Shown: positions 1-9,173, counted from the stretch's first letter. The stretch is 64,000 bases of DNA from Sphingomonas lacunae (GCF_012979535.1 NZ_CP053015.1:496001-560000), one strand, 5' to 3'. The notes: generated from the sequence alone by a model not told the origin. Numbers and translations are program-made.

Positions 1-252
1 CACAAGATCGCCCGCCGCGCTGTCCACCTCCATGGCTCGCTCGGTGTTACCAATGAAATGCCGCTGGCCTATTATCTGATGGGCGCGGAAAGCCTGGCGC
101 TCGCCGATGGCCCGACCGAGGTGCACAAGGTGCAGGTGGCCAAGGCCTTCCTGAAAAATGCGAAGCCGCACGAAGGCCTCTTTCCCAGCGAGCATATCCC
201 GACCAGACTGGCCGCCGCCAAACAGAAATATGCGGGAGTGCTCGACCAATGA
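1..252 (+). CDS. acyl-CoA dehydrogenase, C-terminal fragment (ACAD10/11-like)
   Basis: The frame is open from the first base and ends in TGA at 250-252, so this is the last 83 residues of a gene that begins outside the window. The segment HLHGSLGVTNEMPL followed by LALADGPTEVHK matches the C-terminal helices of FAD-dependent acyl-CoA dehydrogenases. The DGPxEVH wording is typical of the ACAD10/ACAD11 branch rather than the IAGGTSEIQ wording of the other dehydrogenases here. It overlaps the next SDR by 4 bp (ATGA), so they are in one operon. ACAD11-type enzymes often work with an APH-like kinase, and one is encoded at 17241-18644. That link is inference. Confidence 0.85.
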   Translation, partial: HKIARRAVHLHGSLGVTNEMPLAYYLMGAESLALADGPTEVHKVQVAKAFLKNAKPHEGLFPSEHIPTRLAAAKQKYAGVLDQ

Positions 253-995
253 CATTGGATCCCCTGTTCGACTTCACCGGCAAGGTGGTGCTGGTCACCG
301 GCGGATCGCGCGGGCTGGGCTATCAGATGGTCCGTGCCTTTGCCGAACGCGGCGCCGACATCATCATCGCCAGCCGCAAGCTCGACAAGTGCGAGGAGGT
401 GGCGGCCGAAGTGCGGGCCATGGGCCGACGTGCGCTCGCCTTTGCCGCGCATGTCGGGCGCTGGGCTGAATGCGATGCGCTGATCGAGGCGGCCTATGCC
501 GAATTCGGCCGGGTCGATGTCCTCATCAACAATGCCGGCATGTCACCGCCCTGCCCCAGTCACGAGATGCCCGAGAGCCTGTTCGACTCGGTGATGAACC
601 TCAATTTCAAGGGGCCGTTCCGCCTCGCCAGCCAGATCGGCCACCGCATGGCCCAAGCCGACGGAGGCTGCATCATCAACATCAGCTCAACCGGCGCGTT
701 GATGGCCCTGCCCGCCGTCGTGCCTTATGGCGCGGCAAAGGCGGCGCTCAACGCCATGACCGTCTCGCTCAGCCGCGAATATGGTCCAAAGGTGCGGGTC
801 AACACCATCTCGGCCGGCCCTTTCCTCACCGACATTGCCGAGGCGTGGGACCCTGCCAAGCGCGAGAGGCAACCCGTAGCCCTGGGGCGCCCAGGCAATC
901 CGCGCGAAATTGTCACCGCCGCACTGATGATGGCAAGTCCGGCGTCCAGCTATACAACCGGCGCGCTGCTCCGCGTCGATGGCGGCCAGCGATAG
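249..995 (+). CDS. SDR family NAD(P)-dependent oxidoreductase
   Basis: A 248-residue classical short-chain dehydrogenase/reductase. It shows the cofactor motif TGGSRGLG (17-24), NNAG (94-97) and the catalytic Ser146/147, Tyr160-x3-Lys164. It probably oxidises or reduces a hydroxyacyl-CoA or ring hydroxyl with NAD(P)(H). The ATG overlaps the upstream dehydrogenase stop (ATGA), and an enoyl-CoA hydratase follows after 6 bp, so the three are likely co-transcribed as one beta-oxidation module. The exact substrate cannot be read from sequence. Confidence 0.93.
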   Translation: MTLDPLFDFTGKVVLVTGGSRGLGYQMVRAFAERGADIIIASRKLDKCEEVAAEVRAMGRRALAFAAHVGRWAECDALIEAAYAEFGRVDVLINNAGMSPPCPSHEMPESLFDSVMNLNFKGPFRLASQIGHRMAQADGGCIINISSTGALMALPAVVPYGAAKAALNAMTVSLSREYGPKVRVNTISAGPFLTDIAEAWDPAKRERQPVALGRPGNPREIVTAALMMASPASSYTTGALLRVDGGQR

Positions 996-1001
996 GAGGC
1001 G

Positions 1002-1739
1002 ATGATGGGCGATCTGGTTCTGCGCGATGACAGGGACGGCATTGCCACCCTGACACTCAACCGCCCCGACAAGCGCAACGCGCTGAATGTGACCCTGTGG
1101 GGGGAATTGGACGCGCATATCGCCGCCATCCGCGCGGCGGGCGATGCCATCGGCGTTGTCGTGCTCAAGGCCAATGGCCCCACATTCTGCGCCGGCAATG
1201 ATCTGTCCGAACGCGGCGCACGCACGCCCGAGCGCCATTACCAGGCCAATGTCATCACTCGCCTTGCCACCCTGCCGCAGCCGGTGATCGCCGCCGTGCA
1301 GGGCGGTTGCTATACCGGCGGGTTGGAGCTGGTACTGGCCGCCGACATCATCGTCGCCGCACGCTCGGCCCTGTTCGCCGACACGCACGGCAAGTTCGCC
1401 CTCGTTCCCGCCTGGGGCATGAGCCAACGCTTGCCGCGACGGGTGGGTGAATGGAAAGCCCGAGAGATGAGCTTTACCGGCCTGCCGGTCAGCGGCGAGG
1501 AAGCAGCACGCATCGGCCTCGCCAACCATGTCGTCGACGATGAGGCGCTGAATGCGAAAGTGGCCGAACTTGCTACGGCCATCGCCGGACAGAGCCGTCA
1601 CAGCGTCTTTGCCTACAAGAAACTCTACAGCGAACAGGCCGACCTGCCGCTCAGTGCGGGCTTGGCTCATGAAGTGTTCGCCAGCGCCGGTGTCGGTCCC
1701 GACTTTGCCGAGCGGGTAGCGGGCAAGTTCGGCAAATAG
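1002..1739 (+). CDS. enoyl-CoA hydratase/isomerase family protein
   Basis: A 245-residue crotonase-fold protein. The oxyanion-hole segments are FCAGNDLSE and GGCYTGGLELVLAADI. At the position where classical hydratases carry the catalytic Glu (FGxPE), this protein reads FADTHGKF, with His instead of Glu, as in a known subset of crotonases, so hydratase activity is not assured. Two adjacent ATGs (1002, 1005) follow an AGGAGG ribosome site. It ends the operon that starts before the window. A convergent metallo-hydrolase follows. Confidence 0.92.
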   Translation: MMGDLVLRDDRDGIATLTLNRPDKRNALNVTLWGELDAHIAAIRAAGDAIGVVVLKANGPTFCAGNDLSERGARTPERHYQANVITRLATLPQPVIAAVQGGCYTGGLELVLAADIIVAARSALFADTHGKFALVPAWGMSQRLPRRVGEWKAREMSFTGLPVSGEEAARIGLANHVVDDEALNAKVAELATAIAGQSRHSVFAYKKLYSEQADLPLSAGLAHEVFASAGVGPDFAERVAGKFGK

Positions 1740-1755
1740 AGGCAGGAGTGTCCGC

Positions 1756-2511
1756 TCAATCGAGCGGCGCATTCTCCCTCATGGTCGACCATTGCCGCCC
1801 GTCGTGGCCAAAGATGATCCGCGTGCCTTGCCTCCGCAAGTTGGCGAGCCGCTCCATTGTCGCCATGCCCAGCTCGGCATCGACCACGGCGGTTTGCAGC
1901 ACCATCAGGTCGAGGTTGCGTTCGGTGTAGCAGCAGTCCCCGGCGAGCAGCACATCGCCGCCGGGCAGCTTGACGATGACGCTCTGGTGGCCATCGGTGT
2001 GGCCATAGGTCGGCACGATCCTCACACTGCCGTCGCCGAACAGGTCATGCTCACCGTCGATGGCGAGGATCGGGTGGCCGGTGTCGAAATCGGCCGAGTC
2101 ATAGAGCATCGGCTCCTCGCTGTTGCGCGCCGCCGCCAGTTCGCGCGACTGGAGGATCACCGTGGCATTGGGGATCGTCGCGTTGCCGCCGCAATGGTCG
2201 ATATGGCAGTGCGAATTGATGATCCAGTTGATGCTGGCGGGGTCCACATCAATCGCGCGCAGCCGGGCTGCTATCTCCATGCCTTCAAACCATTCGAGGC
2301 CGAACTTGTTGGCCGGCAGCGCATCGGCACGATCGCGGCGATAGCGCACACCCATGCCGGTATCGAACAGGGCGCGCCCCTTGGGATGGTCGATCAGGAA
2401 ACTCGGCACCGGACCGCGGATATAGTCCCCGGTCTCACCCGCGATGAAATAGCCCGGACGGCACTGGAACCAACCGGTGTTGAAGGCAAAAACCCGCAAT
2501 TCCTGCTCCAT
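1756..2511 (-). CDS. metallo-beta-lactamase-fold hydrolase (AHL-lactonase-like)
   Basis: About 251 residues with the Zn-binding motif HCHIDH, a later TYGHTDGH, AGD and a C-terminal GHD: the full ligand set of the two-zinc MBL fold. Overall it resembles the N-acyl-homoserine lactonase (AttM/AiiB) branch, which opens lactones. In this catabolic island a lactone or CoA-thioester hydrolase role is equally possible. An ATG at 2511 is chosen over a TTG at 2520. It is divergent from the nitronate monooxygenase gene, with the palindrome at 2538-2556 between them. Confidence 0.9.
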   Translation of the reverse strand: MEQELRVFAFNTGWFQCRPGYFIAGETGDYIRGPVPSFLIDHPKGRALFDTGMGVRYRRDRADALPANKFGLEWFEGMEIAARLRAIDVDPASINWIINSHCHIDHCGGNATIPNATVILQSRELAAARNSEEPMLYDSADFDTGHPILAIDGEHDLFGDGSVRIVPTYGHTDGHQSVIVKLPGGDVLLAGDCCYTERNLDLMVLQTAVVDAELGMATMERLANLRRQGTRIIFGHDGRQWSTMRENAPLD

Positions 2512-2537
2512 GCTTCCCAATATCCCTCGACTTGTCT

Positions 2538-2556
2538 TATATGACCTAGTTATATA
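2538..2556. promoter_or_regulatory. island operator site A (TATATRAC-N3-GTYATATA palindrome)
   Basis: TATATGAC-CTA-GTTATATA, a near-perfect 19-bp palindrome in the divergent gap between the MBL-fold gene and the nitronate monooxygenase gene. A TTGTCT about 15 bp before TATATC puts it in the spacer of a plausible rightward promoter, which suggests repression. Five more copies occur in other promoter gaps of the island. Confidence 0.7.
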
Positions 2557-2591
2557 TCTTTCATCCGATTCCGCCGCAACAAGGAACCGCG

Positions 2592-3557
2592 ATGCTCGAC
2601 TGGTCCAGATTGCGCCTGCCGGTGATGCAGGCCCCGATGATCATTGCCGCCAGTCTCGACCTTGTCATGGCGTCGTGCAAGGCCGGAGTCATTGGTGCAT
2701 TCCCGGTCGGCAATGCGCGTCCACCCGATACGCTGGAAAACTGGCTGGCTCGGCTGGCAGACGAAGAGGCACAGACGCTCGAAGAGGGCGGCACCTTCGC
2801 ACCCTGGTGCGTCAACCTGTTGGCGGCGCGGCAGATCGAGCGGGACCTCAAGCGCGAGCGGCTAGACCTGTGCCGTCGCTACAAGGCACCGCTGATCCTC
2901 ACCAATCTGGGCGACCCACGCGAGGAGGTGGAAGCCGCGCATGAATGGGGCGGGCTGGTGTTCCATGATGTGACGACGATGCGATTTGCCGAAAAGGCGA
3001 TTGAGGCCGGCGTCGATGGCCTGATGCTGGTCTGTGGCGGCGCGGGCGGCCATGCCGGCACGCTCAATCCCTTCGCTTTCCTGCCGCAGGTGCGCCGCAT
3101 CTTTGACGGCCCGATCATGCTCGCCGGTGGCATCGCCGACGGCCATGGAATCGCGGCGGCGCTGGCCCTCGGCGCTGATCTGGTGGCGATGGGCACGCGC
3201 TTCATCGCCACAAGGGAAGCGGGCGCCAGCCCCGAGCACAAGCAATGTCTGGTTGATGCCGCAGCCGAGGATGTGCTGTTCACTGATGCCATCGCCGGCA
3301 TGCCGGCCAGCTTCATCCGCCAATCGATCATCGCCAACGGCCTCGACCCGGATGCCCTACCGGCCCCCCTGGCTTTCCACCGGCCCAACCTGCCCGAAGG
3401 CGTGCGGGCATGGAAAACAGTTTTCAGCGGCGGCCATTCGGTCGGGCTGGTTGACGACGTCACCAGCGTCGCAGACCTTGTCGACCGGCTCGAATCTGAA
3501 CTATCCGAAGCTGCTGCACCCCGCGACTGGCGGGCAAGTTTGCGCGGGAGACTATGA
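2592..3557 (+). CDS. nitronate monooxygenase / 2-nitropropane dioxygenase family
   Basis: A 321-residue FMN-dependent TIM-barrel protein. Visible features are the N-terminal PVMQAPM, the VCGGAGGHAGT loop containing the His normally used as base, and the phosphate-binding LAGGIADG plus GADLVAMGTRF. Annotated relatives oxidise nitronates, but many NMO-like proteins in degradation clusters have unknown roles, including enoyl-CoA reductase-like chemistry. First gene of a two-gene operon: its TGA overlaps the ATG of the quinone-oxidoreductase gene (ATGA). The promoter carries operator A. Confidence 0.92.
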   Translation: MLDWSRLRLPVMQAPMIIAASLDLVMASCKAGVIGAFPVGNARPPDTLENWLARLADEEAQTLEEGGTFAPWCVNLLAARQIERDLKRERLDLCRRYKAPLILTNLGDPREEVEAAHEWGGLVFHDVTTMRFAEKAIEAGVDGLMLVCGGAGGHAGTLNPFAFLPQVRRIFDGPIMLAGGIADGHGIAAALALGADLVAMGTRFIATREAGASPEHKQCLVDAAAEDVLFTDAIAGMPASFIRQSIIANGLDPDALPAPLAFHRPNLPEGVRAWKTVFSGGHSVGLVDDVTSVADLVDRLESELSEAAAPRDWRASLRGRL

Positions 3558-4534
3558 TGCCATTGGCAGTGATGACCGACCAACTCGGGCCGCCCGAGAA
3601 TTACAGCCTGCGCGAGCATGACCCCGGTGCGCCGGGCGCGGGTGAGGTGCGCATGCGCATCCGCGCCGCCGGCATTTCCTATGTCGATGTGCTGACGGCT
3701 GCCGGCAATTATCAGGTCAAGCCACCAGTGCCCTTCATCCCCGGCAGCGAATGCGCCGGGGTGGTCGAGGCGGTGGGGGACGGCGTCACCGGCTTTGCAC
3801 CGGATGACGAGGTTGTTGCCAGCGGCTGGGGCGGCTTGTTTGCCGAGGTGGCCGTGCTGCCAGCCAAAATGCTCCAGCCCAAGCCTGCCGGCCTTGATTT
3901 TGCCGAGGCAGCAGTCTTCCCGGTCAGCTATGCCACGGCATGGCATGCGCTGGTCGATCGGGGCCAGCTCAAGGCGGGCGAGACGCTCCTCGTCCTCGGT
4001 GCCGGCGGCGCCACCGGCTTTGCCGCCGTGCAGGTTGGCAAGCATCTGGGTGCGCGGGTCATCGTTCTGGCTTCGAGCGACGAGAAGCGCGCGCTGGCAC
4101 TGGCAGGCGGCGCTGGCGCTGCCATTGACGGCCGCGCCGAGGATTGGCGCGATCAGGTGAAGGCAGCCAATGGCGGCAAGGGCGTTGACGTCGTGTTCGA
4201 TCCGGTGGGTGGCGCGATGACCGAAGCGGCGTTCCGCTCGCTCGGCTGGAATGGGCGGCACCTCATCATAGGCTTCCCGGCCGGCATGACCGCACTGCGC
4301 ACCAATCTGGCGCTGATCAAGGGCGCCAGCCTGATCGGTGTCGACATCCGTCAGTTCGGTATTTTCGAAGCCACCAAGGCCGACGCCAACCGCAAGACCA
4401 TCTTTGCGCTGGCCGGGTCAGACGGGCTGAGGCCCGCCATTGCCCATCGCTACCTGCTGGCCGAGTGGAAGGCGGCGATGGAGGCGGCGGCCAGCGGGGA
4501 GAGCGCCGGCCGCATTGTCCTCATCATGGAGTGA
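3554..4534 (+). CDS. NADPH:quinone oxidoreductase family (MDR) protein
   Basis: A 326-residue medium-chain dehydrogenase/reductase of the zinc-free quinone-oxidoreductase type. The N-terminal GroES-like domain contains GxECAGVVEAVGDGV, and the Rossmann domain has VLGAGGATGFAAVQ. No structural or catalytic zinc cysteine cluster is seen. Likely an NADPH-dependent reductase of an alpha,beta-unsaturated carbonyl or enoyl-CoA. The start overlaps the upstream stop by 4 bp. The gene faces a convergent CrtC-like gene 9 bp downstream. Confidence 0.92.
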   Translation: MMPLAVMTDQLGPPENYSLREHDPGAPGAGEVRMRIRAAGISYVDVLTAAGNYQVKPPVPFIPGSECAGVVEAVGDGVTGFAPDDEVVASGWGGLFAEVAVLPAKMLQPKPAGLDFAEAAVFPVSYATAWHALVDRGQLKAGETLLVLGAGGATGFAAVQVGKHLGARVIVLASSDEKRALALAGGAGAAIDGRAEDWRDQVKAANGGKGVDVVFDPVGGAMTEAAFRSLGWNGRHLIIGFPAGMTALRTNLALIKGASLIGVDIRQFGIFEATKADANRKTIFALAGSDGLRPAIAHRYLLAEWKAAMEAAASGESAGRIVLIME

Positions 4535-4543
4535 GGCGGGGGC

Positions 4544-5599
4544 TCAGCCCACAGCCTTCAGCGCGTCGAGCACACGGATGAAATGGTCGCCGCGCCACAC
4601 ATCCTGGTCCTCGCCCCAGCCGATGCCGCCATCAATATCCCAGCGCATCAGCTGGTTGACGCCATAGCCCGCCTCACTCATCGACGAGACGACAAAGCCT
4701 TCCGATGTCATCGTCCGGCCATGCTCGTCGACCAGTTCGACCTGCATATGGGTTGACCAGCCAGTGGTCGGGCTGCGGAACACTCGCATCCGCGAACCTT
4801 CGGCCAGCGAACCGAAATTGCCGTCGCGGCGGATCCACCCCGCATTCATCGGCGACCAGCCGTCAGCATCGCCATCCTGCACCCGGGCAAAACCGAGGAA
4901 GCCGGTGCCGTCCTTGCGGTGACCAAAGATATACTGGATGCGCCCGCGACCGCGCTCGCGCTCTATCTCGCGCCAGCGCGCGCCACCGGGATGCTTCACA
5001 CGGTCCATGTCGCTGGCATAGACTTTCGGGCTCGCCGCATAGGGCCCGCCGCGCGGTCCCCAGGTACGGTCCCGCACGCCGATGCCGTCAATCCGGATGC
5101 GCTCCCCGCGCAAGGTCATCCAGCCCTCGACATGGCCGAGCTGGTCGAAATGCGGCGTCTGCATGAAGGGCGGTTTGCCCGGCGGAAAGCGGTGCGGCCG
5201 GTGCAGGCCGGTATGGGTGAAATCGAGCGCGAAGCCCCGCGACGGGTCTTCATAGAGCAGGTGATATTTCATCCCCGGCTCGATCATCTTGAGGCTGTAG
5301 CCCGGCCCCGCCTTGTCGCCGGGGAATGTGATGTCAGTGAGGTCGGGCGCATCAGGCATCGGTGCTTCCTCGACCTTGCGGAAATAGGCCATGCGCGCCG
5401 GGTCATAGCCCTCGTCATCCCAGGCAAAGATACGCCAGGTGACGGTCCTGCGATTGGGATAATAGGGCGCGTGGATCCAGCAGCCGATCTTGCGTTCGGG
5501 GATATTGAACGACCACCAGTTGGTTTCCGTTTCATAGGGGTCGTCCGACAGCTGGTGATAGCGATCGTCCTCGGGCTTGAATTCCAGATCGTCCGTCAT
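4544..5599 (-). CDS. CrtC/AttH-like lipocalin-fold protein (DUF7064/7065 type)
   Basis: A 351-residue soluble protein without a signal peptide. It is rich in Trp and aromatic residues and carries RDRTWGPRGG near the middle. That wording is characteristic of the CrtC (carotenoid 1,2-hydratase)/AttH superfamily, whose members hydrate isolated double bonds of isoprenoids or are uncharacterised. Translation is coupled to the upstream wax-ester-synthase-like gene (ATGA at 5596-5599). Such proteins recur in sphingomonad and actinobacterial sterol or isoprenoid clusters, but the biochemical role here is unknown. Confidence 0.8.
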   Translation of the reverse strand: MTDDLEFKPEDDRYHQLSDDPYETETNWWSFNIPERKIGCWIHAPYYPNRRTVTWRIFAWDDEGYDPARMAYFRKVEEAPMPDAPDLTDITFPGDKAGPGYSLKMIEPGMKYHLLYEDPSRGFALDFTHTGLHRPHRFPPGKPPFMQTPHFDQLGHVEGWMTLRGERIRIDGIGVRDRTWGPRGGPYAASPKVYASDMDRVKHPGGARWREIERERGRGRIQYIFGHRKDGTGFLGFARVQDGDADGWSPMNAGWIRRDGNFGSLAEGSRMRVFRSPTTGWSTHMQVELVDEHGRTMTSEGFVVSSMSEAGYGVNQLMRWDIDGGIGWGEDQDVWRGDHFIRVLDALKAVG

Positions 5600-6966
5600 G
5601 TGCGTGCCTCCAGTTCGTCGAGAGCCGCGCGAAACAGCGCGGCGATGCGGCCAACATCAGGGACTTTCTCCGCATCGGCGATGACGCCCATGTCGAGATT
5701 GTCGCCGCTGCGCCGCGAGGTGATATTCAGGAATCGGCCCGAACCGATGATCGGGACCGGGTAATTGTGCAGCTGCGCAAACCCCGCATAACTGCGCGGC
5801 TCGGCAGGCCCCGGCACATTCGACAGGGTGAGATTGCCGGGAATCAGGCGTTTGCCGCCGACCATCCGATCAGCAAAAGCGGCGCGGCGATCGCGCGCGC
5901 CAAAGGGCTTTTCCGCGGCATCGAGCAAGGCTTCATCATGCGGGGAGCGGCGCATTTCCGCCGCCATTGATGCCTGAATAGCGCGCAGGCGCTCGATGGG
6001 ATCGGCAAGGTTGGTGGCCAGATGCGGATGCAGGGCAACAATGCGATTACCAAAATCGCCATGCTCCGGACGGCGGTATGACCGCGCCGAATTGACGACG
6101 AGCGGCGCATCCGGGAGTTCGCCCCGGTCGCTCAGATAGGTGCGCAGCGCACTGCTCGCCAGCGTCAGGAAAATGTCGTTGACCGTCGCATCAAGCCGTT
6201 TGCCTACCGCTTTGACCCGCGCGACGGGCAGGCTGATGGTCGCGTATCGACGCTGGTTGGAGGTTGGACCAGACAGGGCAAACTCCGGGGTAGGGGTGCG
6301 CTCGCCGTTCAAAGGCTCAAGTGCGGCCAGCGCTGCCTTGCGATGCACGGATTGCTGCGCGCGCAGATCGGCCTCTGTCTCAAATCGTGCCTTGGCCTTT
6401 TCGAGCCACTGTTGGGGATCCGGCAAAACTGCATCAGCGCGACGCGGGCTTGCCGGAGGGGTGGCATCGCTGAGCAATCCCAGCACCGTCTGAAATCCGA
6501 TCCCGTCGGCAACGCTGTGGTGCATTTTGAGATACAGGGCACTGCCCCCGCCCGCCAGACGTTCAAAGACATGCGCCGCGAAGGGCGGACCCGACAGATC
6601 AAGCCGCTGCATGTTGATATGGGCGACCGCTTCATAAAGCTCTGCCTCTTCCCATGCGCCGTTATGTCGCACAACGCTGACAAGGGTTTGGAGGTCGGCG
6701 CTGGCGATATCGGCCCATACATCGCTGTCATAGCCGTCAGGAGCCTGCAAAAGCCGCACGAGCAAAGGCGTTACCGGCAGCCGTTCGGCAAATTGGCGGC
6801 GAATGGCGTCGGCAAAGCCATGCTGCCGCTGTGTCGGGACATCGAGCAAAATCAGCGCGCCAACATGCATCGGCGAGGCATCCGTCTCCGCGAGGATCAT
6901 GAAATGGTCATCGGGCCGCAAGCGACGGACACCGGGAGCCAGCAACGGAGAAGGAAGAGCGCTCAT
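5596..6966 (-). CDS. wax ester synthase/diacylglycerol acyltransferase (WS/DGAT) family
   Basis: About 456 residues. The acyltransferase active-site motif HHSVADG (HHxxxDG) lies in the first third. The C-terminal DUF1298 half contains NLTLSNVPGP. WS/DGAT enzymes esterify alcohols or diacylglycerol with acyl-CoA at the membrane surface. In a degradation island it could instead esterify a hydroxylated substrate, or be a repurposed acyl-CoA-binding condensation-fold protein. ATG 6966 lies 3 bp after the stop of the upstream dehydrogenase, and the downstream gene overlaps by 4 bp: one operon from about 9.2 kb down to 4.5 kb. Confidence 0.92.
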   Translation of the reverse strand: MSALPSPLLAPGVRRLRPDDHFMILAETDASPMHVGALILLDVPTQRQHGFADAIRRQFAERLPVTPLLVRLLQAPDGYDSDVWADIASADLQTLVSVVRHNGAWEEAELYEAVAHINMQRLDLSGPPFAAHVFERLAGGGSALYLKMHHSVADGIGFQTVLGLLSDATPPASPRRADAVLPDPQQWLEKAKARFETEADLRAQQSVHRKAALAALEPLNGERTPTPEFALSGPTSNQRRYATISLPVARVKAVGKRLDATVNDIFLTLASSALRTYLSDRGELPDAPLVVNSARSYRRPEHGDFGNRIVALHPHLATNLADPIERLRAIQASMAAEMRRSPHDEALLDAAEKPFGARDRRAAFADRMVGGKRLIPGNLTLSNVPGPAEPRSYAGFAQLHNYPVPIIGSGRFLNITSRRSGDNLDMGVIADAEKVPDVGRIAALFRAALDELEART

Positions 6967-6969
6967 CAC

Positions 6970-7965
6970 CTACCAGCCGCCCAGCACCGCCGCACGGGCA
7001 CGATGCAAGGTCGGGTTGCCGAGCCACGCCGCATCGAACAGTGCCCGGCGGAACCAGTAGTTGAGACCATAGTCCCAGGTGTAGCCAATGCCGCCATGCG
7101 CGGCGATGGCGGCACGGGTGGTTCGGACATAGACATCGCAAAGGTGCGCCTTGACCATGGCGGCGGCGCGCGGTGCGTCGGGCAGGCCGGCGTCATGGGC
7201 ATAGGCGGCATACCAGACCATCGCCCGCGCCGGTTCGACATCGAGCGCCATGTGCGCCAGCTGGTGCTTGAGCCCCTGAAAGCGCCCGATCGGCTGGCCG
7301 AACTGTTCGCGCTGCTTGGCATAATCGACGCTCATGTCGGTGCATCTTTGTGCCCCGCCCAGCGCATCGGCGGCGATCAGCACCAGCGCGGCGTCGTGCA
7401 GCTTTTCGACCATCTGATCACCCGCCGGGAACAGCTCGATAGCCATGCCACCGGAGAGGTCCACGCGTGACACAGGCCGCGTCCTGTCCGTCGCGCTGAC
7501 AGTTTCAATGCTCACACCTTCCGCGCCGACCAGCGACAGCGGCCCATCGCGCTCACCGGTGAGGAACCAGTCAGCCCCGCGCGCGCAGGGAACAAGGGCG
7601 CCGCCGCCCAGTGCCAGCGTCGCGACAATACTGCCATCGACCAGCCCTTCGAGCAGCGCCGCGGCCTGCGGATGGGCAGAGCGCGCCACAGCGGCCACTG
7701 CCAGCAATTGCCCGATCAGCGGCCCCGGTGCCGCCGCCTCTCCGACGACTTCACAGACCAGCGCCGCGTCGAGCAGCCCCATGCCGCTGTCGGGCAGCAG
7801 GATGCCGCCCAGCCCCAGCGCCATCAGCGCCTGCCAGCTGTCTGCATCGACATCCGCCTCGCCCTCGGCAAAGGCGTGCATCCGGTCGAGCGTCCACAGG
7901 TCGGCGAGCGTCCCGCGCACCGCATCCTGAATTGCGACCTGTTCGGGTGAGAGGTGAAAGCGCAT
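6970..7965 (-). CDS. acyl-CoA dehydrogenase, small subunit of heteromeric pair 1
   Basis: A 331-residue member of the acyl-CoA dehydrogenase family, shorter than the usual 380-400. It keeps the C-terminal HGGIGYTWDY helix region, but its N-terminal and beta domains are reduced and poorly conserved. Its start overlaps the stop of the 402-residue dehydrogenase (TGATG). Such tandem pairs form alpha2beta2 heterotetramers in steroid side-chain oxidation (ChsE1-E2, FadE26-27 and relatives), where FAD binds at the subunit interface. A heteromer is inferred from gene arrangement and size. Confidence 0.92.
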   Translation of the reverse strand: MRFHLSPEQVAIQDAVRGTLADLWTLDRMHAFAEGEADVDADSWQALMALGLGGILLPDSGMGLLDAALVCEVVGEAAAPGPLIGQLLAVAAVARSAHPQAAALLEGLVDGSIVATLALGGGALVPCARGADWFLTGERDGPLSLVGAEGVSIETVSATDRTRPVSRVDLSGGMAIELFPAGDQMVEKLHDAALVLIAADALGGAQRCTDMSVDYAKQREQFGQPIGRFQGLKHQLAHMALDVEPARAMVWYAAYAHDAGLPDAPRAAAMVKAHLCDVYVRTTRAAIAAHGGIGYTWDYGLNYWFRRALFDAAWLGNPTLHRARAAVLGGW

Positions 7966-9173
7966 CACTTCTCTCCTGACATGGCAAGGTCGCGCGGGAG
8001 GCCAAGCCCCCGCTCGGCGATGATGTTGCGCTGTATGTTCGAGGCACCGCCGGCAATCGAGTTGCCCAGACTGCCCATGATCTGGTCGAGCCACTTTTCC
8101 GGCCCCCTTGGCCCGCGCGGCCCGCGTCCCCCGGCGCCCGCCGGCTCGACAAAGCCATGCTCACCGATCAGGTCCTGCGCCAGCAGCGCCATCTCATGCC
8201 CCACCTCGGTCAGCGCCAGCTTCATCATCAGGCTGACCGGTCCCGGATCATCACCGGCAGCGGCACAGGAAAAGAGGCGGAAGCTGGTGTAGCGGTGGGC
8301 CATGACAAAGCCCTCGATCTTCGTCAGCCGGTCGCGCACCAGCGGATCGCCGAGCCTGCCCATGTCGCGGGCGAGTTCGACCAGCTTGTCAAATTGCTTG
8401 CCCAGACCATCGGCGCTGCCGATGCTGGCGCGTTCATGCTTTAGCGTCGTGCGGCTGACATACCAGCCTTGCCCCCGCTCCCCCACCTGCCAGCTGACCG
8501 GAGTTTCGGCATTGTCGAAGAAGAATTCGCAGAATGTATGTGCGCCTTGCTCCCCGGTCATCTGGCGGATCGGGCGGCGGGTGATACCGGGCTGGTCAAG
8601 GTCGATCAGCAGATAGGTGATGCCGTCATGTTTCGGCGCATCGGGTTCGGTGCGCACGAGCATGAACATGTGCGTCGATTGCATCCCCTGCGACGTCCAT
8701 ATCTTCTGCCCGTTGATGATCCATTTGCGGCCGTCGGCAGACAGCTCACCCTTGGTCCGCACGCTGGCGAGGTCGGAGCCGGAGCCCGGCTCCGAATAAC
8801 CCTGCCCCCAGATATAGTCGCCCTCAATGGTCTTGCGGATGAACAGTTCGCGTTGCTCTTCCGTCCCCTTTTCCAGCAGGGTCGGCACGGTCATGTTGAC
8901 GCCATTGCCGCCGACTTCCATCGGCGCGCGCGCGCGGTTGAATTCCTCGCGGATCACCTGAGCCTTGATCACATCGACTGGCTGCTCCGACCCGCCATAG
9001 CGTTTCGGCACGCCGCGATAGAGATAGCCCGCATCAATCGCGGCACGGCGAAAGTCGCGAACGAACGCCTTGAGGTCGTCGCCGCGGCGCTCACCCGGCT
9101 GCCACACAGTCTTCAGAAAGGTGCGCACCTCTCCGCGAAAGGCCTCCGCCTCGGCACCATAGCTCAGGTCCAT
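7965..9173 (-). CDS. acyl-CoA dehydrogenase, large subunit of heteromeric pair 1
   Basis: A 402-residue FAD-dependent acyl-CoA dehydrogenase with YSEPGSGSDLAS, WIINGQKIWTS and the C-terminal IAGGASNIQRNIIAE. It would introduce the alpha,beta double bond into an acyl-CoA. An insertion rich in Gly-Arg-Pro (GAGGRGPRGPRGPEK) precedes the C-terminal FAD helix. First gene of the leftward operon dehydrogenase pair, WS/DGAT, CrtC-like. Operator B (9220-9238) lies 47 bp upstream of the ATG. Confidence 0.94.
   Translation of the reverse strand: MDLSYGAEAEAFRGEVRTFLKTVWQPGERRGDDLKAFVRDFRRAAIDAGYLYRGVPKRYGGSEQPVDVIKAQVIREEFNRARAPMEVGGNGVNMTVPTLLEKGTEEQRELFIRKTIEGDYIWGQGYSEPGSGSDLASVRTKGELSADGRKWIINGQKIWTSQGMQSTHMFMLVRTEPDAPKHDGITYLLIDLDQPGITRRPIRQMTGEQGAHTFCEFFFDNAETPVSWQVGERGQGWYVSRTTLKHERASIGSADGLGKQFDKLVELARDMGRLGDPLVRDRLTKIEGFVMAHRYTSFRLFSCAAAGDDPGPVSLMMKLALTEVGHEMALLAQDLIGEHGFVEPAGAGGRGPRGPRGPEKWLDQIMGSLGNSIAGGASNIQRNIIAERGLGLPRDLAMSGEK

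Noticed and set aside
1752..1767. CCGCTC-AATC-GAGCGG hairpin between convergent genes
   Set aside because: The stem is only 6 bp, overlaps the end of the MBL-fold gene and has no T-run; too weak for a terminator call.
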